Part shown: positions 53,843 to 63,966 of the stretch, piece by piece
Numbering within the stretch: position 1 is the first letter of the stretch
Layout: every line of letters starts with the position of its first letter
Assembly (NCBI RefSeq): GCF_900101985.1
Contig: NZ_FNAR01000003.1
Span: 124,001-188,000, forward strand
From: Bhargavaea beijingensis
Lineage (GTDB): Bacteria; Bacillota; Bacilli; Bacillales_A; Planococcaceae
Reading direction: 5' to 3'
Length of the DNA: 64,000 nucleotides
Made by a program: the position numbers and the translations under genes
The notes under the pieces: model-generated
Told to the model about the DNA's origin: nothing
Seen by the model: only the letters and a program-made list of their open reading frames with translations
Databases searched by the model: none

Positions 53843-54260
53843 ACTTAAGAACCTCCGGGAAGTAATCTGATCCACGGGTAATATATTCACATTGCGGGCA
53901 TCTCGGCATCGGCATTTTCGATTCCGGATATCTCCACCCGCGGTTAGTCGTCGTAATGACATGTACCATGAAATTATCCAATTTTGTGCCTCATTCAGTG
54001 CACGTACCTCTGCATCGGATGCAGCATTATGCGACCTACCATAGCTTTCACGGGAGGATGACGATGCGGAGCTCTACAGCCCTCTTTGTATGTTGTGTTT
54101 CTGGCTCCTGGCTGTTCGGAGCGCCCCCCTTTACCTGTTCAAGAAACCATTTATAAGGGGATTATATACAATTACACCAATTAGGACTATGGGATTGCCA
54201 TCATTCATGAAATAGATACAAAACAGACCTGCCGTAGCAGGTCTGCTGAATTCCGCTATT
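53843..54260. other. Intergenic region without a supported gene
   Basis: About 420 bp. A 66-codon open frame at 53956-54156 lacks a good ribosome binding site and family features, so I do not call it. Its right end holds the acyl-CoA synthetase terminator. Confidence 0.6.
54219..54245 (-). terminator. Acyl-CoA synthetase terminator
   Basis: CAGACCTGC (54224-54232) pairs perfectly with GCAGGTCTG (54237-54245); the minus strand then reads TTTTGTATC. Confidence 0.8.
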
Positions 54261-55871
54261 TTAGTTCACGAACCGCCCGGCGGAAGCCGCTTCTTTGTGG
54301 GATTCCCAGTAGTCGTTCCTCAAGTTGACTTTCTGGATCTTGCCCGATGCGGTCTTCGGCAACTCGTCCACAAAAGTCACGCCGGTGACAGCCTTGAAGT
54401 GCGCGAGCTTAGAGCGGGAGAAGTCAATGACGTCCTGTTCACTCAAGCTTGCCCCTTCCCGGAGGACGACGTAGGCGTGAGGAGTCTCGCCCCATTTCTC
54501 ATGAGGAACCGCAATGACGGCGGCCTCCACGATGTCCGGGTGCTCATAGAGAGCGCCTTCCACTTCAATGGAAGAGATGTTTTCTCCGCCTGAGATGATG
54601 ATGTCCTTTTTCCGGTCGGTGATGTCGACGTGTCCGAATTCGTCGACAGTTCCCATGTCCCCGGTATGAAGCCAGCCGTTCCGCAGGGCTTCCGAGGTCG
54701 CTTCTTCGTTTTTCCAGTAGCCTTTCATGACACCGTGGCTCCGGACGACGATTTCACCGATCGACTTGCCGTCATGCGGCACTTCCTCCCCAAAGTCATT
54801 CACGACGCGGACGTCGTTGCCGATCATCGGGTAGCCGGCTTTCGCTTTCAGTCGGGTGCGCTGTTCGGAAGGCAGATGCGCTTCCGTCGACCGGCTCGAG
54901 GACGTGAGACTGAGCGGTGACGATTCGGTCATGCCGTATACCTGGATGAATTCCCAGCCCAGTTCGTCTTCGACTCGGCGGATAAAAGCCGGCGGCGGAG
55001 CGGAACCTGCGATGATGATGCGAAGATCGGCCGTTCCGGTCTGCGGCTTCTCGGAATCAAAGTACTGCAGCAGCGAGTTGAGGACGGTCGGCGCCATATG
55101 CACCGATGTGACACCGTGGGAATTGATCGCGTCGCAGATGGTCTCCGGCCGTGCCTTCCGGAGGCAGACATGCGTCGCCCCGTTCGCCGTATAGTAGAAC
55201 GGCGCGCCCCAGCCGTTGACGTGGAACATCGGCAGGACGTGGAGATACGTGTCCGTATCATACACCCGCAGATGGTGCATGAGCGACATTGCGTGCAGGT
55301 AGTTGTTCCGGTGCGTCAGCATGACGCCCTTCGGATTCCCCGTCGTTCCGCTTGTATAAAGCAGGCTCGCCACGTCATTCTCGTCGAGTTCCGCACGCTC
55401 AAACGGTTCTTCCGGGAACTGCGCCAGCCACTCGTCATAGGACGTCTCTTCCGTTTGGCCGTCATGATAGTGGACGATAATCCGCTCTACGGTTTCGAGC
55501 TTGTCCTTGACCGGCCCGATCAGATGCAGCAGGTCCTGGTCGGCAAACAGCACTCTGGATTCACTGTGGTTGAGGATGAACAGGTAATCTTCCGGCTTGA
55601 GCCGGATGTTGAGCGGCACCATCACCGCTCCTGTCTGATAGATTCCGTAGAACCCTTCCAGCATTTCAAGCGTGTTCGGAGCGAGGTAAGCGACACGGTC
55701 CCCCTTCTCCACACCGAGCGACCGCAAACCGTGAGAGAGTTGGTCCACACGCCGGCCCAGCTCGTTATAGGTCAGCCTGCGCCCCTCATCATGGTCGATC
55801 ACGGCCGTCTTCTCCCCGTACAGACGCACTGCCCGGTCCAGGAAATCAGTCAATAACAGCGGTACATTCAT
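54261..55871 (-). CDS. Acyl-CoA synthetase (AMP-dependent)
   Basis: 536 residues. It activates a fatty or aryl acid to the CoA thioester through an acyl-adenylate. ANL-superfamily motifs are intact: LLYTSGTTGNPKGVMLTHRN (A3, P-loop), VYGMTESSPLSLTS (A5), WLHTGDMGTVDEFGHVDITDRKKDIIISGGENIS (A7-A8 hinge, shown here in part), and the catalytic lysine region LPKTASGKIQKVNLR (A10). The chain length spectrum cannot be read. It is divergent from a prolyl oligopeptidase, behind a TTGACA/TATAAC promoter. Confidence 0.93.
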   Translation of the reverse strand: MNVPLLLTDFLDRAVRLYGEKTAVIDHDEGRRLTYNELGRRVDQLSHGLRSLGVEKGDRVAYLAPNTLEMLEGFYGIYQTGAVMVPLNIRLKPEDYLFILNHSESRVLFADQDLLHLIGPVKDKLETVERIIVHYHDGQTEETSYDEWLAQFPEEPFERAELDENDVASLLYTSGTTGNPKGVMLTHRNNYLHAMSLMHHLRVYDTDTYLHVLPMFHVNGWGAPFYYTANGATHVCLRKARPETICDAINSHGVTSVHMAPTVLNSLLQYFDSEKPQTGTADLRIIIAGSAPPPAFIRRVEDELGWEFIQVYGMTESSPLSLTSSSRSTEAHLPSEQRTRLKAKAGYPMIGNDVRVVNDFGEEVPHDGKSIGEIVVRSHGVMKGYWKNEEATSEALRNGWLHTGDMGTVDEFGHVDITDRKKDIIISGGENISSIEVEGALYEHPDIVEAAVIAVPHEKWGETPHAYVVLREGASLSEQDVIDFSRSKLAHFKAVTGVTFVDELPKTASGKIQKVNLRNDYWESHKEAASAGRFVN

Positions 55872-55928
55872 GTCTGCTCACCTCTTGTTGGAATGTTGAA
55901 CTTTCTGATAACTATGATTATAGCATCT

Positions 55929-55958
55929 GTTATATATCAATCTCTCTTCCGATGTCAA
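55929..55958 (-). promoter_or_regulatory. Acyl-CoA synthetase promoter
   Basis: Minus-strand -35 TTGACA (55953-55958), 18-bp spacer, -10 TATAAC (55929-55934); a second TATAAT lies a few bases downstream. Confidence 0.6.
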
Positions 55959-55987
55959 GATAGCGTTTTCTTGATTAAGTGACTGCG

Positions 55988-56009
55988 AGAACTGTATGAA
56001 TACAGTTCT
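55988..56009. repeat. Perfect 22-bp inverted repeat, candidate operator
   Basis: Arms AGAACTGTAT and ATACAGTTCT around GA. It lies upstream of the acyl-CoA synthetase -35 box and lacks a T-run, so an operator (for example TetR-type) is more likely than a terminator. The role is inferred. Confidence 0.5.
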
Positions 56010-56172
56010 TAATCAAAGAGTCCTGTGCACCCGGCATGATTCTGCTAAAACCGGAAGGATATTCATTATTTCCCGGGAAATTTGTCATCTGCACTCGAAT
56101 AAAAAAGACATGACGTCCATGGCATGCAACTTGCAAGTTGTTTGGTGATTAAACAAAGGGAGGAAAATGAAG

Positions 56173-58212
56173 ATGAGCACACCGGTGACCAAATCCGCTG
56201 CCGTTGACACTTATCACGGCCATGAAGTACGCGACCCTTATCGCTGGCTTGAAGACACTGAGTATCCTGAGACAAAAGCCTGGATGAAAAAGCAGACTCA
56301 ACGCACTCGGTCTTATTTCGATGCGCTGCCCGTTCGGACCCCGTTGCAGAAAAACCTCGCCAGGCGCTGGAATGCCGGCAGATTTTTCACACCGGAGAAA
56401 GTGAACGGCGACTACTATTACCAGAAAAACGACGGGCTGCAGAACCAGCCGGTGCTCTGCCGCTCCAGCAGCCTTTCAGCAGAACCGGACAAAGTCATGG
56501 ATCCGAACGAATTGAATCCGGAAGGGACGACCGCACTGACTGCACTTTCGTTCAGCAACGATGGCACATGGCTCGCTTATGCCTTATCAGAAAACGGAAG
56601 CGATTGGCAGACCATCCGCATCCGCAACCTGCAAACCGGCAAGGAACTCCCTGAAACCATCCGATGGTGCAAGTTCACGGATCTCACATGGACAAAGGAC
56701 GGGTCCGGTTTTTATTACAGCCGTTACCCGGAGCCGGGCACTGTGCCGGAACAAGACGGAAACAACCATAACCGCCTTTATTTCCACAGCCTGAATTCCC
56801 CTCAGTCCGAAGACCTTCTGATCCATGAACGTCCCGACGATAAAGAGCTGTCATTTGGTGCAGCCTTCACCGATGACCATCGGCATCTCATCCTCCAATC
56901 ATGGAAAGGAACTGAAAACAAAAGCCGCCTCTACTACCGTGAAGCAGCGTCGGACGGCGACTTCCTTCCTCTTGCTTCCGATGGGGATGGTTACTACTCG
57001 TACATCGGAAATTCGGAAGGACGGTTCCTCCTTTATACGACTGCCGGTGCTCCCAATGGGCGGATCATCTCCGTGGATCCGGAACGCCCCGAAAAAGAGC
57101 ATTGGCTGGAAGTCATTCCGGAGCGGGACAGTGTTCTCTACTTCCCGAAAATGGCCGGTGACCATCTGATTGTGGCTTACATGGAACATGCCTGGCATCG
57201 CGTCGAACTGTACAAGACTGATGGAACCTATGTGAAAAAACTTGGTTTGCCCGAAATGATTTCGATCTCGGACATTCAAGTATCCAAAAAAGACGGAGAA
57301 GTGCTGATCGGGTATACGTCCTATCTTTCACCCATAACGGTTGCGCGGTACCTGATTGAGTCGGATGAATTGGGCATCGTTCTGGAGTCCTGGGGCGGAT
57401 TGGACCCTGACCTGTACACAACCCGGCAGGTTTTCTACCCTTCGACGGACGGCAAACAGATTCCCATGTTCATCACCAGCCGGAAAGACCTGAAACCCGA
57501 CGGATCCCATCCGGTCCTCCTGTACGGATACGGCGGCTTCAACATCAGCATGACTCCGTCATTCAATGCCTCCAACGCCATGTTCATCGAGGACGGGGGT
57601 ATCTATGCCGTGGCAAATATCCGGGGCGGCGGAGAGTACGGTGAGGCGTGGCACCAAGGCGGCACGTTCGCCAACAAACCACAAGTATTTGAGGATTTCA
57701 TCTCGGCAGCCGAATGGCTGATCTCAGAAAAATGGACAGCTCCCGCGAAAATCGCCATTATGGGGGCGAGCAACGGCGGGCTGCTTGTGTCGGCCTGCCT
57801 GAACCGCAGGCCGGATCTGTACGGTGCGGTCATCTGCCAAGTGCCCGTAACCGATATGCTCCGATATCACAAATTCACGGTCGGTCGTTTCTGGACATCT
57901 GAATTCGGCCATCCTGAGAAAAATGAAGAAGACTTCCTGAACATCATCACGTACTCTCCGCTCCACAACATCAAAGAACGGGAGCACCCGCCGGTCCTGA
58001 TTACAACCGCGGACACCGATGACCGGGTCGTTCCGCTTCACGCGATGAAGTATGCGGCAGCACTTCAGGAGGCACAGGAGGGAGAGGCCCCCATTCTCCT
58101 CCGGATCGAACAAGATGCCGGTCATGGCCTCGGCAAACCAGTGTCAAAGATCATTGACGAGCACACGGACATCTATTCATTTCTTTATACACATCTGGAT
58201 CTGGATGCTTGA
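56173..58212 (+). CDS. Prolyl oligopeptidase (S9A family)
   Basis: 679 residues from ATG 56173 (GGAGG 9 nt upstream; ATG 56167 is too close). It cleaves short peptides after proline in the cytoplasm. N-terminal HGHEVRDPYRWLEDTE is typical; a seven-bladed propeller covers about 70-410; the alpha/beta hydrolase domain follows with YGYGGFNISMTP, NIRGGGEYGEAWHQGG, the nucleophile serine in MGASNGGLL (about 533), the aspartate in DTDDRVVPLH (about 615) and the histidine in DAGHGLG (about 650). No signal peptide. It is near a peptide importer, which fits use of imported peptides, but the two face each other and are not co-transcribed. Confidence 0.95.
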   Translation: MSTPVTKSAAVDTYHGHEVRDPYRWLEDTEYPETKAWMKKQTQRTRSYFDALPVRTPLQKNLARRWNAGRFFTPEKVNGDYYYQKNDGLQNQPVLCRSSSLSAEPDKVMDPNELNPEGTTALTALSFSNDGTWLAYALSENGSDWQTIRIRNLQTGKELPETIRWCKFTDLTWTKDGSGFYYSRYPEPGTVPEQDGNNHNRLYFHSLNSPQSEDLLIHERPDDKELSFGAAFTDDHRHLILQSWKGTENKSRLYYREAASDGDFLPLASDGDGYYSYIGNSEGRFLLYTTAGAPNGRIISVDPERPEKEHWLEVIPERDSVLYFPKMAGDHLIVAYMEHAWHRVELYKTDGTYVKKLGLPEMISISDIQVSKKDGEVLIGYTSYLSPITVARYLIESDELGIVLESWGGLDPDLYTTRQVFYPSTDGKQIPMFITSRKDLKPDGSHPVLLYGYGGFNISMTPSFNASNAMFIEDGGIYAVANIRGGGEYGEAWHQGGTFANKPQVFEDFISAAEWLISEKWTAPAKIAIMGASNGGLLVSACLNRRPDLYGAVICQVPVTDMLRYHKFTVGRFWTSEFGHPEKNEEDFLNIITYSPLHNIKEREHPPVLITTADTDDRVVPLHAMKYAAALQEAQEGEAPILLRIEQDAGHGLGKPVSKIIDEHTDIYSFLYTHLDLDA

Positions 58213-58214
58213 CC

Positions 58215-58252
58215 GGAAAAGGCCGCTCTCTCTTGGGAGAGCGGCCTTTTCC
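58215..58252. terminator. Bidirectional terminator
   Basis: GGAAAAGGCCGCTCTC (58215-58230) pairs perfectly with GAGAGCGGCCTTTTCC (58237-58252), between convergent oligopeptidase and importer operons. Confidence 0.92.
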
Positions 58253-58256
58253 TTGT

Positions 58257-59174
58257 TCAGTCATCAATTTTCGGATCAAATGCATCCCGGAGCCCATCGC
58301 CGACAAAGTTGAACGCCAGTACCGTCAGCAGGATCATGAAGCCCGGGAATAGCGGGTACCACCATGCACCGAGCATAATCTGTGGGTTCTGCGCGCTCTG
58401 AAGCATATTCCCCCAGCTCGGGGTCGGCGGCTGGATGCCGAGTCCAAGATAACTCAGACCGGCCTCAGCCAATATGACCCCTCCCACGCCCAGCGTAGCT
58501 GATACGATGATCGGCCCGAGTGCGTTCGGCAGAATATGTGAGAAGATGATACGGGTGTTGCTGATTCCGAGTGTTCTCGCGGCCAGCACGAATTCAGACT
58601 TCCGGAGAGAAAGGAACTCTCCGCGTACAAGCCGCGCGGTTCCCGTCCATCCGAAGACGGCAAATATCCCGATCAGCGTAAAAATGCTCGGCTCGAAAAT
58701 GGTCACGAGTGTAATGAGCAGGAACAGTGATGGAAACGAAATGATTGCATCCACGACACGCATCAGGACGGCATCGAGCATGCCGCCAAAGTACCCGGCG
58801 ATCGCTCCGATGACCGTGCCGATGAATATTGAACCGGCCACTGAAGCGAATCCGACAAGCAGGGAAATTCTGGCGCCGTACAAAAGGCGGCTCAGCGTAT
58901 CTCGCCCGAGATTATCCGCCCCAAGCGGATAGTCCTTGCCCGGTGGTGCCAATTTGTCGAGAAGCACCTGCTGGCTCGGATCTTTGGGTGCCAGCCAAGG
59001 TGCAAAGATTGCCGCCCCGATGATGACGAACAGCAATACCGCTCCGATCACCGCAAGCTTGTTTTTCATGAATTTCCGGAGCATCACTTTCCAGATTGCC
59101 TCGTGCCCCATCAAGCTGAAATCTTCTGCCAAGACGGGTTCATTTGGTATCCGTCTCTCTTTTGTCAGTGTCAC
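58257..59174 (-). CDS. Peptide ABC importer permease C (OppC/DppC type)
   Basis: 305 residues from GTG 59174 behind AAAGGGGGGG; the longer frame to 59264 overlaps the permease B gene. Family features are the N-terminal [42 protein letters not shown], and the EAA loop [19 protein letters not shown] through [22 protein letters not shown]. Six hydrophobic segments. Last gene of the importer. Confidence 0.93.
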   Translation of the reverse strand: MTLTKERRIPNEPVLAEDFSLMGHEAIWKVMLRKFMKNKLAVIGAVLLFVIIGAAIFAPWLAPKDPSQQVLLDKLAPPGKDYPLGADNLGRDTLSRLLYGARISLLVGFASVAGSIFIGTVIGAIAGYFGGMLDAVLMRVVDAIISFPSLFLLITLVTIFEPSIFTLIGIFAVFGWTGTARLVRGEFLSLRKSEFVLAARTLGISNTRIIFSHILPNALGPIIVSATLGVGGVILAEAGLSYLGLGIQPPTPSWGNMLQSAQNPQIMLGAWWYPLFPGFMILLTVLAFNFVGDGLRDAFDPKIDD

Positions 59175-59196
59175 GGACGCCCCCCCTTTTTCTCCA

Positions 59197-60147
59197 TCAA
59201 TACTCGATCCTCGGGTCAAAGACTGCATATAAAATATCCGCAAGCAAATTTCCGATGACGACAAGCGTCGCCGCGATGACCACGACCGCCATGATCACCG
59301 GATAATCGCGCTGGAATGCCGCCTCCATGAACAGCAGTCCGATGCCCGGCCACGCAAAGACGCTCTCGATGATGACCGATCCGCCGATGAACGATGGCAG
59401 CATCAGGCCGAAGATTGTAATGATCGGGATGAGTGCATTCCGGAGCCCATGCTTGAAAATGACCGTCTTCTGCCGGAAGCCGTTTGCCTTCGCCGTACGG
59501 ATATAGTCCTGCCTGAGCACATCGAGCATGCTGGATCTGGAATAGCGGGTCAGGCCGGCCATGTCGGCAGTTGCAAGTACGAAGGCAGGAAGGATCAGGT
59601 GATGGAGGCGGTCCCAAACGCTGAACGGTTCGCCGTATGTCGCGACACCGCCAATCGGGAACCAGCCGAGGTGAACGGACAGCACCATGATCAGAACGAG
59701 TCCGATCCAAAAGTTCGGAGTTGCGACACCGAGGAAAGACACAACGGTGATCGCATAGTCCTGGCGCGAATTTCGTTTGGTGGCAGACCAGACCCCAAGC
59801 GGGATGGAGATCACGAACGCAATGAATGTTGAAACCAGCATCAGCAAAAGAGTGTTCGGCAGCCTGGCCGTGATGAGTTCACTTACCGGCACGCCCTGGC
59901 GGATAAACGACTCCCCGAAATTTCCCTGGACCATGTTCCCCAGCCACCGTCCGTACTGGACAACCACACTGTCATTGAGCCCGTAAGATTCTTTATAAGC
60001 TTCAAGGTTCTCCTGTTTGATCATCGGGTCCATCATCAGCGCAGTCGGATCCCCCGGAGCCATTTTCATGATTCCAAACGAAATGACACTGATGAGGAAC
60101 AACAGCGGAACGGCCATCAGACATCGCCGGATGATATAAGTCGTCAA
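59197..60147 (-). CDS. Peptide ABC importer permease B (OppB/DppB type)
   Basis: 316 residues. Family features: [20 protein letters not shown] at the N-terminus, [20 protein letters not shown], and the EAA loop [20 protein letters not shown] with [15 protein letters not shown]. Six hydrophobic segments. It precedes permease C by 22 bp and follows the binding protein. Confidence 0.94.
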   Translation of the reverse strand: MTTYIIRRCLMAVPLLFLISVISFGIMKMAPGDPTALMMDPMIKQENLEAYKESYGLNDSVVVQYGRWLGNMVQGNFGESFIRQGVPVSELITARLPNTLLLMLVSTFIAFVISIPLGVWSATKRNSRQDYAITVVSFLGVATPNFWIGLVLIMVLSVHLGWFPIGGVATYGEPFSVWDRLHHLILPAFVLATADMAGLTRYSRSSMLDVLRQDYIRTAKANGFRQKTVIFKHGLRNALIPIITIFGLMLPSFIGGSVIIESVFAWPGIGLLFMEAAFQRDYPVIMAVVVIAATLVVIGNLLADILYAVFDPRIEY

Positions 60148-60229
60148 ATCAGATCACTTCCTTCCCATTAACCATCATGAGGAATAATTCCGGGCATCAC
60201 CCAGTTGGGAGATGCCCGCCCGTGACTCA

Positions 60230-61858
60230 TTAGGATTCAAAATACCATTCATGGATCTTATAGTAGGTGTTTGCCGCGTTAAAGGTCGGTCCCGCCAGCT
60301 TAGGCGAAATGGCCAGATATCCCTCGGGATAATAGATGAAGGTATTCGGCTGATCCTCTGTGACGATGGCATCCGCCTCGGCAATGACCGCTTTTCGTTC
60401 TTCAAGATCTGCGATTTGCGTATTCTTGGAAAGCAGTTCATCGACCTTAGGGTTTGAGTAACCGTTATAGTTGAGACCGGCTTCAATCTCGGATGTATGC
60501 CAGAACCATGTCGGGTCCGGGTCGCTGCCGATCGACCATCCCGCGACCATCGCATCGAAATTCCAGTTCGGCGGGCTTGTCTGCTCCACATACGCGCTCC
60601 ACTCAAGCACCTCGATCGATGTTTTGATGCCGATTTCCGCCCATTGTTGCTGGGCAACTTCCGCAATTTGCTGACGGATTTCATTGGCAGAAGTTGTCTT
60701 CAGCGCGAATTCAAACTTTTTGCCGTCCTTCTGCAGAATGCCGTCAGGCCCCGGTTTCCAGCCGGCTTCTCTCAGGAGTTGCTTGGCTTTTTCAATATCA
60801 TATTCGAACTTTGGGACATCCGGGTTGAATGCCCAGTTTGCAGGACTTCCCGGGCCATGGGCCACAGTTCCCGCGCTTCCCAGAATCGCCTCGATGATGG
60901 CTTCCCTGTCGATGGCATGCGTCAGTGCATGGCGGACCTTTTTGTCCTGGAACAATTCATTCCTCAGGTTGTAACCGATGTACTCAAATGCATTGGACGG
61001 GCCGGATTCAAGCTTCACCATGCCCTTGGACTCCAGGTCTTGGGCCATCCCTACATACTCGGGAGAAATGCCGGCCATGCTGATCTCCCCAACCTGCAGC
61101 TGGGCCATCAGCGTGTTCGTGTCCGGAACGATTTTGTACAAAAGCCCATCCAGTTTTGGTGCACCGAGATGATAATCCTCGTTTGCCTCCAGTGCGATAT
61201 ATTCCCCTTCTTTCCATTCCTTGAATTTGAACGGGCCGGTTCCGATCGGCTCTTTCGTATTGAATGGATGCTTGCCGAGTTCCGCGATCGGCACATCCCC
61301 AAGAATATGTTTCGGCAGTACTTCAAACTGTGCTGTAATCGTTATGAATGGCGCATACGGCTCCGAAAGGACGAACTCTACAGTGTAATCATCGATTTTA
61401 TTGACCTCTTCGATGATCTCGAACGGCAGGCCCCTTGGACCGACATAATCCGGATCACGCGGGATGTTGTAAGAGAAGACCACGTCATCAGCCGTCATCG
61501 GCTCCCCGTCATGCCACTTCACGTTTTCGCGCAAATGAAAAGTCCACTTTAGACCGTCATCCGAGAAATCCCAGCTTTCCGCAAGGTCCCCTTCCGGATT
61601 AAAGTCCTGGTCGACGGTCACAAGGCCGCTGAAGATAAATCCCTCGATTGTCGAACTGGATGTATCGGTGGAATAGTATGGATTGAACAAAGTCGGTGCG
61701 GCAGTCGTGGCCAGGATGAGATTGCCCCCTGCAGTTTCGGCCCCTTCCTTTTCCGCAGCATTTGCATCAATATTTTTTGCTTCTTCAGGCTGTGAGCACG
61801 CAGCGATGAGCATGGCCATTGCCAAGGTCACCACGAGCCAAAGTCGTTTTCTGAACAT
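60230..61858 (-). CDS. Peptide ABC importer substrate-binding lipoprotein
   Basis: 542 residues from ATG 61858 (AAGGGGG 6 nt upstream). Signal with lipobox LIAAC (cysteine about residue 21). Family 5 extracellular solute-binding protein: LAESWDFSDDGLKWTFHLRENVKWHDGEPM is present in part, followed by KHPFNTKEPIGTGPFKFKEW and VRHALTHAIDREAIIEAILG. It binds oligopeptides or a similar ligand (nickel is a family alternative) at the membrane surface. The gene lies between the ATPase and permease genes rather than at the operon end. Confidence 0.92.
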   Translation of the reverse strand: MFRKRLWLVVTLAMAMLIAACSQPEEAKNIDANAAEKEGAETAGGNLILATTAAPTLFNPYYSTDTSSSTIEGFIFSGLVTVDQDFNPEGDLAESWDFSDDGLKWTFHLRENVKWHDGEPMTADDVVFSYNIPRDPDYVGPRGLPFEIIEEVNKIDDYTVEFVLSEPYAPFITITAQFEVLPKHILGDVPIAELGKHPFNTKEPIGTGPFKFKEWKEGEYIALEANEDYHLGAPKLDGLLYKIVPDTNTLMAQLQVGEISMAGISPEYVGMAQDLESKGMVKLESGPSNAFEYIGYNLRNELFQDKKVRHALTHAIDREAIIEAILGSAGTVAHGPGSPANWAFNPDVPKFEYDIEKAKQLLREAGWKPGPDGILQKDGKKFEFALKTTSANEIRQQIAEVAQQQWAEIGIKTSIEVLEWSAYVEQTSPPNWNFDAMVAGWSIGSDPDPTWFWHTSEIEAGLNYNGYSNPKVDELLSKNTQIADLEERKAVIAEADAIVTEDQPNTFIYYPEGYLAISPKLAGPTFNAANTYYKIHEWYFES

Positions 61859-61957
61859 ATAAATCCCCCTTTTTTCGATTGTTTCCCGTGCATGTTTAGC
61901 ATGATTAACCCCATCAATTACAGACGAATCGGACCACCCCCTTTCCAAGGAGCCGAT

Positions 61958-62989
61958 TTAGTTGAACAAATGGCACGCAACATGTCGGCCGGGTGCAGCT
62001 TCACGGAACAGGGGCGCTTCCGACTTGCACTGCGGCATCGCGTACGGGCATCGTGTATGGAAAACACAGCCTTCCGGAGGGTCGGCAGGGCTCGGCAAAT
62101 CCCCTTCCAAAATGATGCGTTCACGCTTTATGCTGCCTTTTTTCCGGATCACCGGGACCGCTGACAGCAAAGACTGCGTATAAGGATGTAATGGCTCTTC
62201 ATAGAGGCTCTCTTTATCCGACAGTTCCATGAGCTTGCCCAGATACATCACGCCCACCCTGTCCGAGATATGGCGGACAACACTCAGGTCATGGGAAATA
62301 AAGATGTAAGTCAGCTCAAACCTTTTCTGCAGATCCTCAAGCAAGTTGACGATCTGCGCCTGAATGGACACATCCAGGGCAGAAACCGCCTCATCCGCAA
62401 TAATCAGTTCGGGGTTCAGAATAAGTGCGCGGGCAATGCCGATCCGCTGGCGCTGTCCCCCTGAAAACTCATGGGGATAATTGTTGATGACCGCGGGATG
62501 GAGACCGACTGTCTGCAGAATTTCTGCGATGTGGTCCATCCGGTCTTCCTTGTTACTCATGATTCCATGGACACGGAGCGGTTCCATGAGAATGCTGCCA
62601 AGCGACTTTCTCGGGTTAAGGGAAGCATTCGGATCCTGAAACACCATTTGCATATTCCGCCTCAGAACCAGGCCCAACTCCCGCTCCTTTAACGTTGTCA
62701 CGTCAGTTCCGCCAAATAGGATCTTGCCGCCTGTCGGCTCATACAATCGGATCAGGGAGCGCCCAAGTGTTGATTTTCCGCACCCTGATTCTCCTACGAT
62801 GCCAAGCGTTTCTCCTTTTTTCACAGTAAAGCTGACGTCGTCAACCGCCTTGACAGAGCCGGTCGTCCGCTGAAGAATGCCTGTCCTGATCGGAAAGTGC
62901 ATTTTCAGGTGCTGAACGTCGAGCAAGTTCCCACGGTTTTCTCCGCCAACTTTTTCTTGTTGCGGGAGCAATCTTTTCGCGGGACTCAT
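61958..62989 (-). CDS. Peptide ABC importer ATPase F (OppF/DppF type)
   Basis: 343 residues. Walker [18 protein letters not shown]-loop [13 protein letters not shown], signature [16 protein letters not shown], Walker [15 protein letters not shown], switch histidine FISHDLSVV, and the oligopeptide C-terminal domain with the [19 protein letters not shown] cysteine cluster, which in this family can bind an iron-sulfur cluster. It overlaps the D ATPase gene by 4 bp (ATGA). Confidence 0.94.
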   Translation of the reverse strand: MSPAKRLLPQQEKVGGENRGNLLDVQHLKMHFPIRTGILQRTTGSVKAVDDVSFTVKKGETLGIVGESGCGKSTLGRSLIRLYEPTGGKILFGGTDVTTLKERELGLVLRRNMQMVFQDPNASLNPRKSLGSILMEPLRVHGIMSNKEDRMDHIAEILQTVGLHPAVINNYPHEFSGGQRQRIGIARALILNPELIIADEAVSALDVSIQAQIVNLLEDLQKRFELTYIFISHDLSVVRHISDRVGVMYLGKLMELSDKESLYEEPLHPYTQSLLSAVPVIRKKGSIKRERIILEGDLPSPADPPEGCVFHTRCPYAMPQCKSEAPLFREAAPGRHVACHLFN

Positions 62990-63966
62990 CCCTCCACCTC
63001 CCCGTCATAAAGAAAGCAGCGCACGCACCGGCCATCTTCCCGGACATACATATCCGGAACCTTTTCCGTGCACCTTGAAAAAGCTTTGCTGCATCGCGGA
63101 GCAAACTTGCATCCCGGCAGCACGGTACCGGGGGCAGGCACATTTCCTTTGATCGACTGGAGACGGCTGATGTCCCCTTCAATGTCCGGCACCGAATGGA
63201 TCAGCCCTTCTGTATACGGATGGAGAGGCTCTGTAAACAAGTCATCGACATCACTGATTTCAACAATCTGTCCGGCGTACATGACAATCACCCGCTCGGC
63301 CAGTTCGGATACGACGCCAAGATCATGAGTGATCAGGAGAATGGAAGTTGAGAACTTCTTGCTAAGGTCCTTCATCAGCTCAAGGACCTGGGCCTGAATC
63401 GTCACATCCAAGGCAGTCGTCGGTTCATCCGCAATGAGCAGCTTCGGATTGCACGACATTGCCATCGCAATCATGACGCGTTGGCGCATCCCGCCCGACA
63501 GCCTGTGCGGATAGTCTTTCAACGTTTTGAGCGGATCTGAAAACCCGACAATTCCGAGCATCTCAGCCGCCTTCGCCGTCGCTGTTTTTTTATTCACCTT
63601 TAAGTGATGCATGATGACACCCGTTAACTGATCCCCAATCGTCAAAACCGGATTCAGCGAAGTCATCGGCTCTTGGAAAATCATGGCGACTTCCTTGCCG
63701 CGGATTTCGTACATCTTCTTCTCGGGCATCTGAACCAGGTCGACTCCATTGAGCTTGATGGAACCGTCCACAACCTTGCCTGCGGGAGCAGGCACCAACC
63801 CCATGATGGAAAGGGATGTCATGCTTTTTCCGCAGCCGGATTCCCCGACAAGCGCCACGGTCTCCCCCTTTCTGATCTGAAAATCAATTCCATCGACCGC
63901 GCGGATCGTCTTTTTGTTTTTTGTGAAATAGGTTTTTAAATTGGAAACTTCCAATACAGCGTCCAT
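62986..63966 (-). CDS. Peptide ABC importer ATPase D (OppD/DppD type)
   Basis: 326 residues. Walker [20 protein letters not shown]-loop [17 protein letters not shown], signature [16 protein letters not shown], Walker [15 protein letters not shown], switch histidine LITHDLGVV, and a C-terminal cysteine-bearing [19 protein letters not shown]. It is the first visible gene of the importer, with GGAGGGGG before its start; the promoter probably lies just past the window end. Confidence 0.94.
   Translation of the reverse strand: MDAVLEVSNLKTYFTKNKKTIRAVDGIDFQIRKGETVALVGESGCGKSMTSLSIMGLVPAPAGKVVDGSIKLNGVDLVQMPEKKMYEIRGKEVAMIFQEPMTSLNPVLTIGDQLTGVIMHHLKVNKKTATAKAAEMLGIVGFSDPLKTLKDYPHRLSGGMRQRVMIAMAMSCNPKLLIADEPTTALDVTIQAQVLELMKDLSKKFSTSILLITHDLGVVSELAERVIVMYAGQIVEISDVDDLFTEPLHPYTEGLIHSVPDIEGDISRLQSIKGNVPAPGTVLPGCKFAPRCSKAFSRCTEKVPDMYVREDGRCVRCFLYDGEVEG

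Larger units (their letters stand above)
55872..56172. other. Divergent intergenic region
   Basis: About 300 bp between the acyl-CoA synthetase and oligopeptidase genes. It contains the minus-strand promoter at 55929-55958 and a long perfect inverted repeat at 55988-56009. No gene is supported. Confidence 0.7.

Noticed and set aside
53956-54156. Possible small gene of 66 codons
   Set aside because: No ribosome binding site of note, no domain, and an arginine/serine/cysteine-rich composition typical of chance frames.
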